A stretch of DNA of 64,000 nucleotides from positions 6,515,730 to 6,579,729 of the forward strand of contig CAIIXF020000007.1 in NCBI GenBank assembly GCA_903813345.2, written 5' to 3'. The stretch comes from Owenia fusiformis (lineage: Eukaryota > Annelida > Polychaeta > Sabellida > Oweniidae). How positions within the stretch are numbered: position 1 is the stretch's first letter; each line of letters begins with the position of its first letter. A program made the position numbers and the translations under genes. This document shows, in pieces, positions 11,409 to 24,961 of this stretch. A model generated the notes under the pieces. It worked only from the letters and a program-made list of their open reading frames with translations. It did not search any database and was not told where the DNA came from.

Positions 11409-12519
11409 CTGAAAGTGAAATGAAGTATTATTATAATCGAGTAATGCATAAATGCAGAAACACTTATAAATTGATGCGAGATAATCCAATTGTAAGTGTC
11501 TATGTGTTGCCCTACTTGTAAATCCGAGGGAATAAGGACTGTTTATTTGAGCAATTTGTTATATTTGATAGACTCCTTTGTTGTAAATTCATTTGCAAAT
11601 GGCTTTTATATCACACGAATCAGGATACTTCGCCAGAGAATTACATGACATTTATCAAAAAATACATTCTGTAGATTTAACCTCCGTGACAAGCTTATAT
11701 AATCACTATGACATTTTGGGTATTTTTTCACGAACTTAAATCCAACATGCGGCATAAAGACACTTGGAAAACCCTAATTAAAATATTGTAACATTGTCTT
11801 GTCCTGTTAATAAGTATGAATACAAAATGGCTTACGATCGAACATTGCACTCCCTATACTAAATTATTTTGAAGAAATCCGTTCCTTTATATCAATATTA
11901 ATTTGTTCTTCCTAACTTCTACCTTTTTCCTCTTAAATATACAAACTCAGTAGTTTGCCATATAATGACTGAAATTGGACCCTAAAAGTGTAAGTGATGA
12001 AAACAATTGCCTTATTTCACTGGATAATTATTCATTCCACCAAACCCCCTGATAATTTCAATGTAGTGCATCATAATTAATTGTTTTGAGTACCCGATTA
12101 CTTGCAATTTGTTGCAGCTATATTGTTGCATTTACTCGAACATCAGGGGGTAGAGAAATGTATCGACTGATGAACTTAATGTATTATCTCTGAGAACAAT
12201 ACACAAAGCATGAATAAATTCAACGTTTACAACACGATATTTCATCTAAAATGACGATGAGCTTTGCAACATCAAGGACGTCCTTGGCTACATCAAAGGG
12301 GTACTTGACACAGCTTGGGCTGCATATGCAGATACCAATAGTTAAATTATTAAGGGAATATGGGATTTCAGCAAGCTTGTTCTAGCTGTTATTCAAGCTT
12401 TGTTCCTCAAGGGGTTCTTGTAGAGTTTCCGTCGGAGTACGTTCATGAAATGGGTTTATGTTCTGTCATCAAAAGCAAAGAGATCTCTGAAGGGCTGTCT
12501 AGAATTCACAATGTACTTG
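11409..12519. other. Gene-free stretch upstream of calexcitin coding exon 1
   Basis: It probably belongs to the intron between a non-coding first exon and coding exon 1 of calexcitin. At 12245-12520 the plus strand has two modest open stretches (including 12360-12545) interrupted by the next element; the peptides are not recognisable. Confidence 0.4.
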
Positions 12520-12521
12520 TA

Positions 12522-13561
12522 CAAGGGGCGATCCATATATTCTGATAAAAATGCTCTCATTTCATGATTTTTTCACATATTCCTCTCATTTTTTCAGAAA
12601 ATGTAGAATATGTAATAACACATACAATGCTAGAATATTTTTGTATATCCTAAATTAATTAAGAGATATGGTTGTCATGGTAACCTGTATTAAGGGTAGG
12701 CAGGTCAATTCAATTATAACACATGAAATATCATACTAACTTGTTATTTTGATTATTTTAAAGCATGCGGAAATCATATATTTTTTTCTAAACAAGTTTG
12801 GTATTTCTGCTAGTTGTTGTTTGTTGCTAAACTAATGTTTATTTGTGCTCACTATAACATCACAACAACTCACAATAGCAATATTGGCATTACATGTCAT
12901 GAGACACACAAAAAATCAAAATTAAAATATCAGATCAAGTTAGTGTGGCTGATGCAGAGTGTTACATTAACAGATACATTAGGAGTACCATTAGATTTTA
13001 TGTACTATCAAGAATAGGACACCGTCAGAGACAAACATGGATTTGTAGAGTGTATCAGCAACGTGTTATATCTGCTCCAAGAATCTTTAAATAGTATTGT
13101 AAATTTGAGGAAGGCATGGTCACTGTTGACAATCATCCACAATCTGGTTGCAAGAGGAGCTTGCGGACAGAGAATAACACTAAAATAATTCGAGATGCAA
13201 TTTATGAAGAGAGAACTATCAGACTGGAAATATGCAAACAAGGGCAACAGGGGTATGGAACAGAACAACGAATAGTTGGCAATGACCTGAGGATGCCTTT
13301 GATCTGCTTAAAATAGGTACCAAGGAATGATTAAATTAACAAATTTATCTATTTTATAAATGTTATAATTTAACTGACCTGCCTACCCTAAATACAGGTT
13401 ACCATGGCAACCATATCTCAAAATTAATTTCAGGTATAGCTATAATATTTTAACATTGTATGTGTAATTACATAATCTACAAGTTCTGAAAAAATGAAAG
13501 GGATATGTGAAAAAATCACAAAATTAGAGCATTTTTATCAGAATATATGGGTCGCCCCTTG
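12522..13561 (+). mobile_element. Mariner-type element with TA duplication and transposase N-terminal remnant
   Basis: Inverted repeats of ~200-240 bp begin CAAGGGGCGATCCATATATT at the left and end with the complement, ...GGGTCGCCCCTTG. TA lies at both ends (12520-12521, 13562-13563). The plus frame at 13116-13316 (TVDNHPQSGCKRSLRTEN .. IVGNDLRMP) matches the second half of the N-terminal helix-turn-helix region of mariner transposases (DDPRSGRP...ILTEDLGM). The catalytic DDE/D region is absent, so this is an internally deleted, non-autonomous copy. Shares a subterminal motif (caaggttaccatggcaacc type) with the element at 57623. Confidence 0.78.
13116..13316 (+). pseudogene. Mariner transposase N-terminal fragment
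   Basis: Its 66 residues align by eye with the DNA-binding linker of mariner transposases: HPQSGCKR corresponds to DPRSGRPS and GTEQRIVGNDLRMP to GSVQRILTEDLGM. The frame stops before any catalytic motif. Confidence 0.6.
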
Positions 13562-13563
13562 TA

Positions 13564-15377
13564 TATATGCAAAGTTTCTGTGACGATACATTTGTTTAGA
13601 ACGTTCTGGTGAGGTTATCCCGTTATGCAAGCCCCCAAACAAATTGCTGAAAGCCTTCTGTTACTAACAAAATACAACACGTCCATATAAGGGGATTCTT
13701 TCTAACTTTCTATTGCCAAAGCCAATGGAATAAGGGATATCTGTCGTTCTAGCTATTACTTTATATATAGTGTTCTGGAACTCAAAGTATGACAGAATTT
13801 CTAATTAATTATTAAAAAAAAAAACTTACATATGTACGTACGAACGTATGTAAATATTAGGTCAAATACTGTACAGGCAAATCTATAGACTATGTACAAC
13901 AGGTTGTTCTAATTACCCAGATAAGGGTAGGTGGTTACCAGTTCCACCACCAGGTGGCTGATTCGGGTTAATTAACATTGCAGGTATGTAAGAAAGTTCC
14001 CTTAAACATTATCAATTTTCAATGATCAATTTTCATATAAACTTATATTATGTGTCTGATACAAACAAAAATATGTCCAGTAAAAGAAAATATTATTTCT
14101 ACTCTACTAATTCCAACATTCATATTTGAGGCATGTCCACATGCCATGAGACATTTATCATCGGTGGTTCACATTGTAAATGTTTTATAGCAGCTTTGAG
14201 CGCCAAAGACATTATTTCCAACAAATCAACCTGAGAAGCTGAGAAGAACAATGTTCTTGTCGGACGTATAGACTAGAATCATATGATGATAAAAGCCTCT
14301 AGAAAGTGAAAGTACTTATATTTTAACGAGCAGGCAAGAGACCTATATCAAAATACTCCCTTATATATAACAAAAGATTTGTGAGATTTAACATGGTGAA
14401 CGAGGTGTCAAAAGGCACTAATTAGACAATTAATTAAAATAATATTCTCAATCCCTTAACTAGTTCAAACAATACAATCAGTGTTGATCACCACATAAAT
14501 AGTTGTGGTCAACTTGTCATTGTGCCAGGTTGGAGCTCTGCCAGCCAATCTAGTGTTAGGATAATTGTACTTTTTATGGTTTGATTGACTTTATTGAACT
14601 AGTATGGTCTAGAACCAATAATCACCACTCACAATCATCTCCCTATCAAAATAGACTTGGTAGTCAATGGTTCAGACAGTGGGGTCTATCACACAGAAAA
14701 CAGTATGCAGTTTCTGTACTAAATCCAGATGGACAAACGTTATAAAAAGTTTAAAAGAAACAGTTGAACACAATACAAAGAACCTTGAAAATACAATTGA
14801 GGCATAACATCCAAACAGGACCTCTACGGATAATTGATAAATCATATGATATATTTTCAACAATGGGGAAGGTACAACGCCACAAAAGTTAAAATGGCAC
14901 AATACATTTCTGACATACCAGTATAGTGTACAACAACCAGTATAATATAATTCTCGATAGTACCAACAATATCCATCATGCATGGAATTGTGTGGAACAA
15001 TGAAACTTGTAAAAACGACCTGGTACACCCCAATGTTCAAAATGGCTGATGACAGCCTGTGGTGATGATACTGAAAATTGAAAATATGTTTCCATATAAC
15101 ATTGTATGTATCAACGTCAATTTTAAAGTGTTATTTAGTAAACTGGTCATTGTGTTTGCAAAGGTTTTGAATATATTAAAGTATGCTTTTTGGTATGATT
15201 TTCTTTACTTTTATGAATATGTGAATAATATAACTGAAGGAATATGACAGAATGTAGTACGGAATAAAATTGAATTAGAATATATTGTTTTCTTGGTGAA
15301 ATGCTAATTTGAATGAGTAGTAAACCATTATTAAATATTGTCTCTATTAGTAATGCAAAAGAATTGGTAATTGACTA
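13564..15377. other. Intergenic, no gene recognised
   Basis: It holds a short palindrome (ttacatatgtacgtacgaacgtatgtaa, 13826-13854 region) and the 13920-13985 repeat. Near 14268-14340 there is a reversed partial match to the tandem unit at 15378-16765. A 122-residue minus-strand frame at 14672-15040 has no recognisable domain. Confidence 0.4.
13920..13985. repeat. Dispersed repeat, inverted partner near 26875-26945
   Basis: The core caccaccaggtggct with flanking ggtaggtggttaccag is found in reverse complement at about 26880-26945, where it forms the right end of the 26518 repeat. Confidence 0.65.
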
Positions 15378-16765
15378 TTTATTCCACTACACATATTATA
15401 CCAACCACAAGAGAAATCTCTAAAAGCTTCCCAGAATCGATCAAAAATGGTTTATTTTCACTTTTTATACTCTGTAGCCAGATTGTATTTACTAAAATAA
15501 AATTTCTAAAAAACATTTAATGTTTAATTTTTTTCTGCAAAAAACACATTTTTACCCCAAAACACATTATGACACCTATTTCTTCTTGTTAAGGATGCAG
15601 TACCAGGTCAGCGTAGAATAAGTTCCAGACATTAGATTTTGCTCATATTTTTTACAATGTATCACTATGATGTTATCATCATCCAAGTGCAATATGGAGA
15701 GGATTGACCGTCTGGTAATTACAAAATAAAAAAGTTATTTTACCCACCCAAAATGAATCTTTTTACTTTTTTTGAGTTTTCAATAGAGCTGGCACCTTTC
15801 GAACCCTGGTTTTCGTATCCACTAATTGCGACTCAAGAACAAGTTTTCCCACAAAAGTGAAAGGGAAACATCATTATCGAAATTAACTATAATTTTTGAA
15901 TAAGACTAAATGCGAAAATGACGTTCTTGGGAGCTAGCTTTCTCAAACCGGAAGTCAAACCTGCGCAAACAGACGTGAAAACCGACCCGGTACTGCATCC
16001 TTAAATCTCAGTATCAATTAAGAAACCATTTACCTTTCAATAAGTTAACATGACTTGCCTGCTCGTCAAAAAGAGGTCATTATATTTTCAATGCACTGAT
16101 TCTAGTCTACATTCATTTCACTATATGCCAACCACAAGAGAAATCTCTTAAACCTCCCCAAAATCACCAAAATCGATCAAAACTGATTTATTTTCATGTT
16201 TCCATAGTCAACCAGACTATAGTACTATTTACTGAAATAAAATTTCAAATTTTTTTTTAATTTAAAAAGAAAATTCTCTGAAAAACACATTTTTAACCCA
16301 AACACATTTTGACACCTATTTTTCCTTGTTAAATCTCAGTATCAATTGAGAAATCATTTACCTTTCAATTAGTTAACATAACTTGCCTGCTCGTCAAAAA
16401 GAGGTCATTATAAATTCAATGCACTGATTCTAGTTTACATTCATTTCACTATGACAACCACAAGATAAATCTTTAAAACCTCCCCAAAATCACCAAATTC
16501 GATCAAAACAGATTTATTTTCACTTTTCCATAGTCAACCAGACTGTATTTACTGAAATAAAACTTCTAAAAAAATGTTTTAATTTTTCAAAAAAAATTCA
16601 GCAAAAAACACATTTTTTACCCAAAAACACATTTTGACACCTATTTCGTTTTGTTAAATCTCAGTATCAATTTAGGAACCCTTTTCCTTTCAATTAGTGA
16701 ACATGACTTGCCTGCTCGTCAAAATATAAGATGTCATTATATTTTCAACCCCCTGATTCTAGTCT
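15378..16765. repeat. Tandem array of ~320-bp units, three copies
   Basis: Copies begin near 15378, 16118 and 16442, each with the motifs accacaagagaaatct, aacacattttgacacctatt, cttgcctgctcgtcaaaa and tgattctagtcta. Copy 1 is split by the MITE at 15593-16000. No coding capacity. Confidence 0.85.
15593..16000. mobile_element. TTAA-flanked MITE inserted in a tandem repeat unit
   Basis: Inverted ends GGATGCAGTACC.GGT at left and ACCCGGTACTGCATCC at right, 408 bp. TTAA sits on each side (15589-15592, 16001-16004). Sister repeat units have the empty site cttgTTAAatctc, which proves the target duplication. No transposase frame. Confidence 0.9.
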
Positions 16766-17118
16766 AGTACTTTTATCAAATTATATAAGATATGGATATG
16801 CGTGCATATAGAAATATAAGAAAATATATTTTTGCGCTGGGCATGGAATGGCCAATTTGAAGCCATTTCGTAAGAATATGTTATTTATTTTTAAATTTGA
16901 ATTTTAATTAAATACAATATTTAATTTAATTTTAATCTTATACAAATGATCTCCATTGTTTGAATATGTACCATTAGAATAAAGATTAATGTTTCGGGTT
17001 TTTTGCTGAATTCAAAACAGACTAAATCACGCCCGGTGATCGGAAGAAATGAACGGAAGGGTGGATTAGCTGATTTTTGCAAGAAAATTCATCAAATCTG
17101 GAAGATTTATTTTTATCG

Positions 17119-17908
17119 CACCCTCAGGTGCTATACTGTAATCAGTTTGCCGGGCGGTTGGGTGGGCGGACGGGCGTCCCGAATAATCTTGTCTACAGGT
17201 TTCCAGCCAAACCGTTTGAGGGATTCATTTGAAATTCTCATGGATGTTTCTACCTATGAAGGTTTAGAACTGATTAGTTTTTCGACATTCTGGATAAATG
17301 TTAAGACGGCCATTTTGGATTTTCCGTCCTAAAATCTTGTCTGTCAAGGCTTGTCTACAGGTTTCCAGCCAAACCGTTTGAGGGATTCATTTGAAATTCT
17401 CAGGGATGTTTTTACATATAAAAGTTTTGAAATGATTAGTTTTTCGGCATTCTTGGTAAATGTTAAGGAGGCCATTTTGGATTTTCCGTCCTAAAATCAT
17501 GTCTGTGAAGGCTTGTTTTAAAAAATAAAAAAGAATTTCCCATTGAGAGCAATGTTAAATTAAAACATTTTTTTAGAAATAACTAAAAGGTCAATCTTTC
17601 CAATATTCACATATTTTGTAAAACATTAGTATATCTTTTACCAGGATTTTTTTCAGGAAAATCTGAATTGCAGAAAAAAAGCTGATACACTGTGAAATAA
17701 TACCTTAAAACGTGTCTCGTGAGGGTTGTTTACAGGTTTCATGGATTCATCCTAAAATTTAGACATGTTTCTATGGAAAGTTTAGAACTGATTAGTTTTT
17801 AGGTAGTCTGGGTAAATGTTAAGGTGCCCATTATGAATTTTCCATCCCGAAAAGTGTATTCTGTTCAAGGGTGCGATTCTGTTCACCCTGTGGTTTGTTT
17901 TATTTTTT
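17119..17908. repeat. Insertion in the left arm carrying a 162-bp tandem repeat
   Basis: Relative to the right arm, ~790 bp is extra here. Its edges carry CGCACCCT at left and AGGGTGCG near the right. Inside are two good copies of a 162-bp unit (from about 17191 and 17353; core tctacaggtttccagccaaa) and a degraded third near 17711-17860. The 109-residue frame at 17003-17332 runs across arm and repeat and is not a gene. Confidence 0.65.
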
Positions 17909-18518
17909 AAGAGAAAGTTTACAATTGAATCGCTTCTTGAATAGGCTTGCGACGTGGGGAAGGAAATATGTTAGGTCTTCTGGGATCCCTAGCATCCCTA
18001 AATACTTTCAATTGACATTATTATCACAAAATTAATGCCATTGTTGGTTTTAAAAAATAATTTCCCATACGTTTGATAAAAAATAATTGAAAATTATTAA
18101 AATTGAACGGAGGGAGGAGTCATATATTTAATGTCTTTAAGATGGAAGAAATTTCCGCGAATTCGTGAATTGAAAAAATGAACTCAGTAACTCAGTTGTA
18201 TCTGGATGTTACAAGTCTGAAGAGTGAAAAATAGGGACATTTGGAGTTATTGGAAATAAAGTGAAGTTACATCTCTTATCATATATCTTATAGACACATT
18301 ACACCCACCCCCCTCCCATTCACTCCCCATTAGTTCAATTTTAATTATTTTCGATTAGTTTTTATTAATCGTATTTTACAAAACCAACAATGACAATAAT
18401 GTTGTCATAATAACGTCACTTACATGTTGTTAACATGTTGTGATAATAACGTCACTTACAAGTATTTATAACAGATCGTGTATACCCCTGAATTAAATTG
18501 ATTTAAAGCAAACACATT

Positions 18519-19426
18519 GACGTGTCGCAAAAAGGTGGCGCATTTGTTTTTAAGGGTATCGCGTGAATGTAACTTTGATTCCCCGGATTATAAGATAATA
18601 TTCTAATTAAAGTTATATATCATTTTAAAGCTGTTTCGATGAAGATTTTAGATCAACTAAACTCCGTTCACATTTTTTGCGCGTTCGTTTTTAAAAAAGA
18701 GTTTTTTATCAAAACATCTTGCAAATATCCCATGTTGACACGTTACATTTTGAATTATTTTTCGTCTTCAAACGCTTATAACTCAAACAATATATGACTA
18801 TTATACTTATTTTTCGTCTTGGTAAAGGTAGATGGAAGTTTTATTTCAAAGGATGAATTTTAGTAAGCGTCCCATATTGTGACGTCATAGAGTCTGAAAA
18901 ATAGAATCTGTTGACAGCGACCTTTTTTGCTCATTTTTTGGTACCTTCAACTTTTCAGGTGTACATTAAACAAAAATACGAGATCAATTTTTGATAAATC
19001 ATACATGATTATTTTGCTCCTAAACTCTAGTTTATTAATAAATAGTTGATTTTGTTCACAAAAGTATGTGTTTTCTGTTGTATGTGGAAAAGTGGAGGAC
19101 GAAAGGTTTTCAAAATTCATTAAAATAGGGCTAATTTACGCCATTCGCCTATTTTCAAGCACAGCAACACGTATATTTATTTCACCTAAAATATCAATTG
19201 ATTCGTGTTTTATGATGCTCCTAGCCCATTAACAATATATATATGATATCAGAGTTATTCGTCTAAAATGTTTTGAGATATAGAGGTAAATGTGGAGGAC
19301 GAAAGGATTTTCATGTGTGTACATTTTTCTCAAAAACGTCACATTCTATCATGTTAAAAGCGAGGATCCTCTGGATTACGCCACAAAATGTGTAACAATG
19401 CGTGCGCGAGCTTTTTGCGACACGTC
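18519..19426. mobile_element. Inner inverted-repeat element, ~0.9 kb
   Basis: Ends are GACGTGTCGCAAAAAGGTGG at left and CTTTTTGCGACACGTC at right. The motif gtggaggacgaaagg occurs twice inside (near 19091 and 19291). Only ATT is shared at the borders, so the target duplication is uncertain. Confidence 0.65.
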
Positions 19427-19681
19427 ATTGGCATTTGCACGTTGGTGACGCTGCGCCTTTTTCAATAGATCGTGTATCTTAGAAGCCCATCAGTTCAATA
19501 ATCCTAGAAGACCTAACATATTTCCTTGTGTCGTGTGGCTATTCAACTAGCGATTCAATTGTAAACTTTCACTTGAAAAAATAAATCCTCCAGATTAGTT
19601 GAATTTCCTAGCGAAAATCGGCTACTCCCTCCCCCTCCGTTCATTTCTTCCGATCACCAGGCGTGTAAATAGTCCTAAACT

Positions 19682-22600
19682 TGTTTCATGTTGGTATTGT
19701 AATCTAAAACAGTTTTCCTTGATTCACAACCTGTTTATTTATCTACATTCGAGTGCATTTCTAATTCTTCTAGAACCTTTATGAACAATATTATAAAAAT
19801 ATTTTTAGTCACGTGTAGGAAATTGACCAATTAGAGAGTGAGGAATATGACAGTCGTATAATAGTGCGTAATATTGTTTTTATATTGCTTATAGTTTAGT
19901 TTAAAAATAGTTGAAGAATTCGAAACGTACGAATAGAAATAAATAAAGGCTGTGAATTGAAGAAAACAAATTTGATTAAATAGTACTTTCATGATTAGGG
20001 TGCAAAATCACGTGGCAATTTTCATATCCATCCATGGGCTACCTACAAATTGGAAAAATGAAAATCTAATTGAATACCCAGCCACACGATATGAATGTTA
20101 GAATATTGTAACCCAAAATACTTACAAAATAATATTATTATGTCGTGACCAAATAATGAATACTATGTACAATTGACATATACAAAATGTTTACAAATGG
20201 CAAATCTTTTCAATCTTTTCAGTGAACGAAGAAGTAAAAATACAAGTGCTTTAGTCAAACGTGTATGAAAAGTATTTGCTACTCATAGCCTCTATTAGAT
20301 TATGTTAGCTTATCCTGTATTGTAGTTTTAAATAATATTAATGTATAGTACAGATTCTCGTTATTCGCCTAATTCGAAAGAATTGCAACATATCACGAAT
20401 GTGCTGCCATTGCCCTTACAAAATGACAGCATGTAATTAATATCAAGACTCTCTATTCACTAATTGAGCCCTCTTTTTGTTCATTGTTTGAAGGGGTTTT
20501 GTACTGTGGCCGATTTGAATTACATAATGTCGTGTTCAACTAGCATTACATTAAAATAAATCCCATGCAAATATTGGCGACATCGGAAAATTTGTTTGAA
20601 GAAAAATTTTGATATTTCCTAATGGATTGGCCTGGATAAAAGCAGCTGTTCTCACATAAGTCATGCACACTTTGTAATAAAATGCATCGAACATAATTAT
20701 ATCAATATTCCCGGATATGTTCCACATGTAATGTTACAATCAGCTCGCTAGAGTCAGATATAGCATATTCGACATCAGGGAAAGCTCTGTCGAGTACTGC
20801 ACTTGTATTAAACAATTCTTGCTGCTTTTAGCACGATACAGCTATCCATTATCAAAAAAATGAAGGCACATATGATATACTTGATATGGGATTTAATTGG
20901 AGTTGTACTGTAGTAGTAGTATTTCAAATTGTTTACGATTGAATTGTCCCCATTTCCTACAACTTATATGTTAAGACTAAAAAGTATTTTACGATACAAA
21001 ATGCAGAAAACAAAGAGCGTCGCCGCCAAATAAAAAAAAACCAATATCCAAAGTATGATATAGTAACGAAATAGCGACTACCCTGATGCACTTCGTCCAC
21101 AATAATTACAATTGAGAAACCGAGACAACATCAAAGCCTGGAAAGTCGACTTTTGACTGATAATAAACGACGCATTAGCTGATCAAACATTGCCCTCCCT
21201 GATAGATTTGACATAATAGCGTAATAAAAGATACTGTTCCAAATATGCTGTTAATCTTCATTTACAAACGAATAAATACCTTAATCTAGGTGCTCACTCT
21301 CCGAAATTACATTTTGTATGTAACGTAATTTTTCCTAATACACTGTAGCAATAGTGTCCCACTTTTTTTGTTTCCATCATTTTCAATTTGAATAATTCTC
21401 AAGGGATAAACTTCGAAGCATTCTCATTTAAAATGTTTTTAAACAATGATAATATTTTATTATGATAAGATACAGCACTTCGTCACTCTTGCCACTTTTG
21501 TCTAACATATATGAGGGGATCTATGCATGCTTGCATTGATTTTATTTCTTTAGAATTCATTTTAGACAACGTAACCAATTTAGTATTACATTATACTCAC
21601 GTTCAGATACTTATGTGGCAATAATCATTGCAATTTCGCTGTTAGACATATTCCCTGTGTTGTGCCCCTTTATGAATATTTTGTTAAGCTCAGTACCATC
21701 TGTATTGCCCCAACAAAGACATTTTGACTCGAAATGGAAAACTATTGCAAAAGAGGTGAGGGGCAGAGACATTGGATTACAAAACAAACCACTTACATGC
21801 TTCAAACTCCATATAATAATGTTAAAAATGAAATAACATGACTACTATCAATGACTAAGATTATAACAATATAACATGGAATTATCTTCCACCGTTATTT
21901 AACAGAAATAAACAAATGACTCTTTACCAAAATTTGACCTCCAAATTCGAACAACTATATAATTAGATAAGATAAAAATAAAAATCAGGGTTTAACAAAA
22001 CATTTTGTGGGAGACCATTTCTATAACTAATAAGGAACAGACGGACAGACAGTAGTATGGTTTCTGTCAGTAGGTCTCACTGCCATGTGAGTTTATAGCC
22101 ATTAGTCGCAATATAATGAATTCATTGATGATACGAAAAATAAGTCAAACTCATTTTCGGAAGCTGTGATACTCGCATGGATAGAAGGCTAAAGTAATGT
22201 ATATTTATTGCGTGGAAATCTATTTTGTATACATAAATCACAAGAAGAGGAGACAATAAACACACCATTTGTTTGCACTATTTGAATTACCACCTTTTAT
22301 GGCAACCTAGGTATTAAAGGTACATTATTCGTCAAACTCATTGCGTCACTTGACACGGCAATCTTGCACACTGGTCAATATAGCCCATAAAACGAGAGTT
22401 GTCTTGATTCAGGCCTTCGTGACTTTCCCCCGTCAACACACATTACACTCTTCAATATCATGATTAATGTAGAGCGGACGGGAAGCTCACTGACTTAAGG
22501 CAACACTATACTAAAGCAAAATGACCGAATCATCAATTCATAAACTGAGTATAGAAGTGACAATAAAAGACATCAAGTTTCGAATTACTTCCGGTGATTT

Positions 22601-24020
22601 TGGCGAACTTTAATGAAGGGCTTTCATCCTAGAAACGAATGAGGAAACTAAGGATCTATTCTGCCTATTCAAATCATTGTACCGATGCTCATCTAACTAT
22701 TTCAATATCTCCACTTGAATCCGACCGATGTAAAATTAATACTATCCCATGTTAGTCTATAGCCCAATGCTGATCGTCATTCACGGGAAGATTGAACATA
22801 ATTACCAGGGACAATCCCTTCTTGAGCCCTTTGGGCACGCCCTGTCGCTGTAAACGTGTTTCACAATCTCTTTGGGGGATTCTAGAGCTGGATTAAGTGG
22901 GTTTGGTGAAAATTATGAGGCGGATATCGTTTTACATGACAAACAGCTCTCGTTACATGAGCCTGAAAGCTTCCATGACACTAAAAAACAATAAAAATGG
23001 CTTCATTGCACCACCCTTGATAGTATATTACACAACATTATACTTTTATTTGTCAAGTAGGTGCGGATCCTCGGTTGATCCTCAATTAGCTGCAATTATC
23101 CTAAATAAATAATTTGACATTCTTGTGAATGTTATCCACCTGTACTGCTACGTTTACAGTAGATCATGTCCAAGCCTCTGGTTTATTGTACAGAAACGGG
23201 ATCTTTCTAAAACGGTATAAGCTAGTTATTAGAATACAAGGCCTAAATATAGGAACTCCCAGTTGCATTGTTCCAAGTAATTATAATTACTGTCCATCGA
23301 AAGTCACATTACTAAATGAAATTCTATTTGTGTGGCAGAACAAAACCCGATTTTAGTATGAGAATTCCAAGCATGGTTTTGAGAAGTTCCTAAAGACAAA
23401 TAGGAACCACGCCATCACCTACTTTACCACTAACCACCTTACTTTAAATCTAAATGGAAAGTGCCATTGTGGGATCCACAGCCTTTACTATCCTTTTGGA
23501 ATAGTTCTCAAAAACGTTAGGTAAAGAGGGACTCTGATAAATCAGAATGGGAAAGTGCTAATTGTCAACAAAAATATTGATCTAATTGAAAAATGCCGAT
23601 TGCCAATAAAAAAAGATTTACAAATGTATTAATAATCTTTTCTTTAAACGGATTTTCAAATTTTCCTACACTGAACGAACCAGTAATAAATTGGTAATTC
23701 AGTTGCGATACTTTCCCCTACTCATGCATGGGAACTCTGTATTGATATTAAAACCTAAGTGGGAGAAAATATTCCCTCGTGGCCCGCACTTACTTGTGAT
23801 ATTGCAAAACATATTTTATTACACTGTACAAGCCACAAAAGGGATAATTTAAATTAATACTTAGCGTCGCTGACATTGTTGATCTTTTAAGCAGTTGTGA
23901 AGAATATATTTCTCGTAACTCTACTTGGCATGAGAACAGATATGTAACCAACTGCGATCAAGATACTTGGCAACACTTTACTTAAATGTGTAGTAGAATT
24001 AAGTATTATGATGTTTAACT
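19682..24020. other. Intergenic, 4.3 kb without recognised gene or clear repeat
   Basis: AT-rich sequence. Short ORFs at 21611-21836 overlap on both strands, and those at 22897 and 23129 show no domain. No splice-flanked conserved exon was found. Confidence 0.5.
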
Positions 24021-24029
24021 CCAATACTA

Positions 24030-24292
24030 ACAAATACAATAAAATGCAATCCAATACAGTACAGTAGAATACAAAATAAATTATCGCAATAAAATGCAAT
24101 TGCAACGCAATAAAATACAATATGTTTGCAATACAATACAGTATGATACAATGCAATACAATACAATGCAATACAATTACAATGGCATACACTACAATAC
24201 AATACAAAAGAATACAACGTATTATAATACAATGGAATACAATACAATATACAGTAATACAATACAATAAAATACAATACAATACAATCATG
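24030..24292. repeat. (AATAC)n-type microsatellite, degenerate
   Basis: Repeats of aatacaatac and related pentamers (caatacaatg, caaaagaat) run for ~260 bp. The 136-residue Cys/Ile/Tyr-rich minus frame here is a low-complexity translation. Confidence 0.9.
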
Positions 24293-24961
24293 GGCATGGG
24301 TTGTTGCTAACAATCGTATACTATCCAAAATTGTTTTTTGAATACCTTTATCATAGTACTATGTATTAGTACTTCATGGGACTCTTTTCCTGCACTGTGC
24401 TAATTGCGTGATAACATATTGCTTGAAATGTTATCACATTGAGCAGGATGAGGGTGATTTAGATATAAATTACGCATGTATTCCTTCGTCTCGTATCAGG
24501 TGTTGAAGTGATGTACAATACGTTGATAGAGAAAAACTGCTTTACCAGCGCATTTAATTCCTTTTATCAAAATGAAATCCCTTGATGGATCACGATGTTT
24601 TTGATCAATATAACTGAACCTTGTTGTCAGGTACCGAAGTTAATGGCTTTTGACTAACAGGTTTACGGCGGTATAATGTATTATATATTTTTATTCATCG
24701 AACGAGTGCACGAGTTTATCTATATTTTGGGATTGGATGTTGGTGGATTTGTATTATTTACCCTAATAGAAATAGATCAAAAATTTCAAAGAGGTTCCCT
24801 TATCGAAAAATATCGAAATTCGAAAAAATATTTTATATTTACTTTATGACATTTTAAGTATACGGTAAACATGTATGATATATATTTTATGCATTTTTCG
24901 TCAAAAATAATTTTTATTACTACTGAAAAGATACAAACAAGGTTACTTGCAAATTGCAATT

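Larger units (their letters stand above)
17017..19681. mobile_element. Composite foldback element with nested insertions, ~2.7 kb
   Basis: Outer inverted repeat: left near 17017-17118 and continuing at 17909-18000; right at about 19490-19681. Shared blocks are ggtgatcggaagaaatgaac and gaaagtttacaattgaatcg. The left arm is interrupted by 17119-17908, and the middle contains the 18519-19426 element. No transposase recognised. Confidence 0.7.

Noticed and set aside
12360-12545. 61-residue plus frame left of the mariner element
   Set aside because: Runs into the transposon end; the peptide is unrecognised, at best a decayed coding fragment.
14672-15040. 122-residue minus frame
   Set aside because: No domain, no splice-bounded conserved core and no homolog recognised; low-complexity, hydrophobic composition expected from AT-rich DNA.
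17003-17332. 109-residue plus frame
   Set aside because: Runs across a transposon arm into a 162-bp tandem repeat; the repeat copy does not preserve it.
23887-24328. 136- and 109-residue minus frames rich in Cys, Ile and Tyr
   Set aside because: Translations of the (AATAC)n microsatellite.
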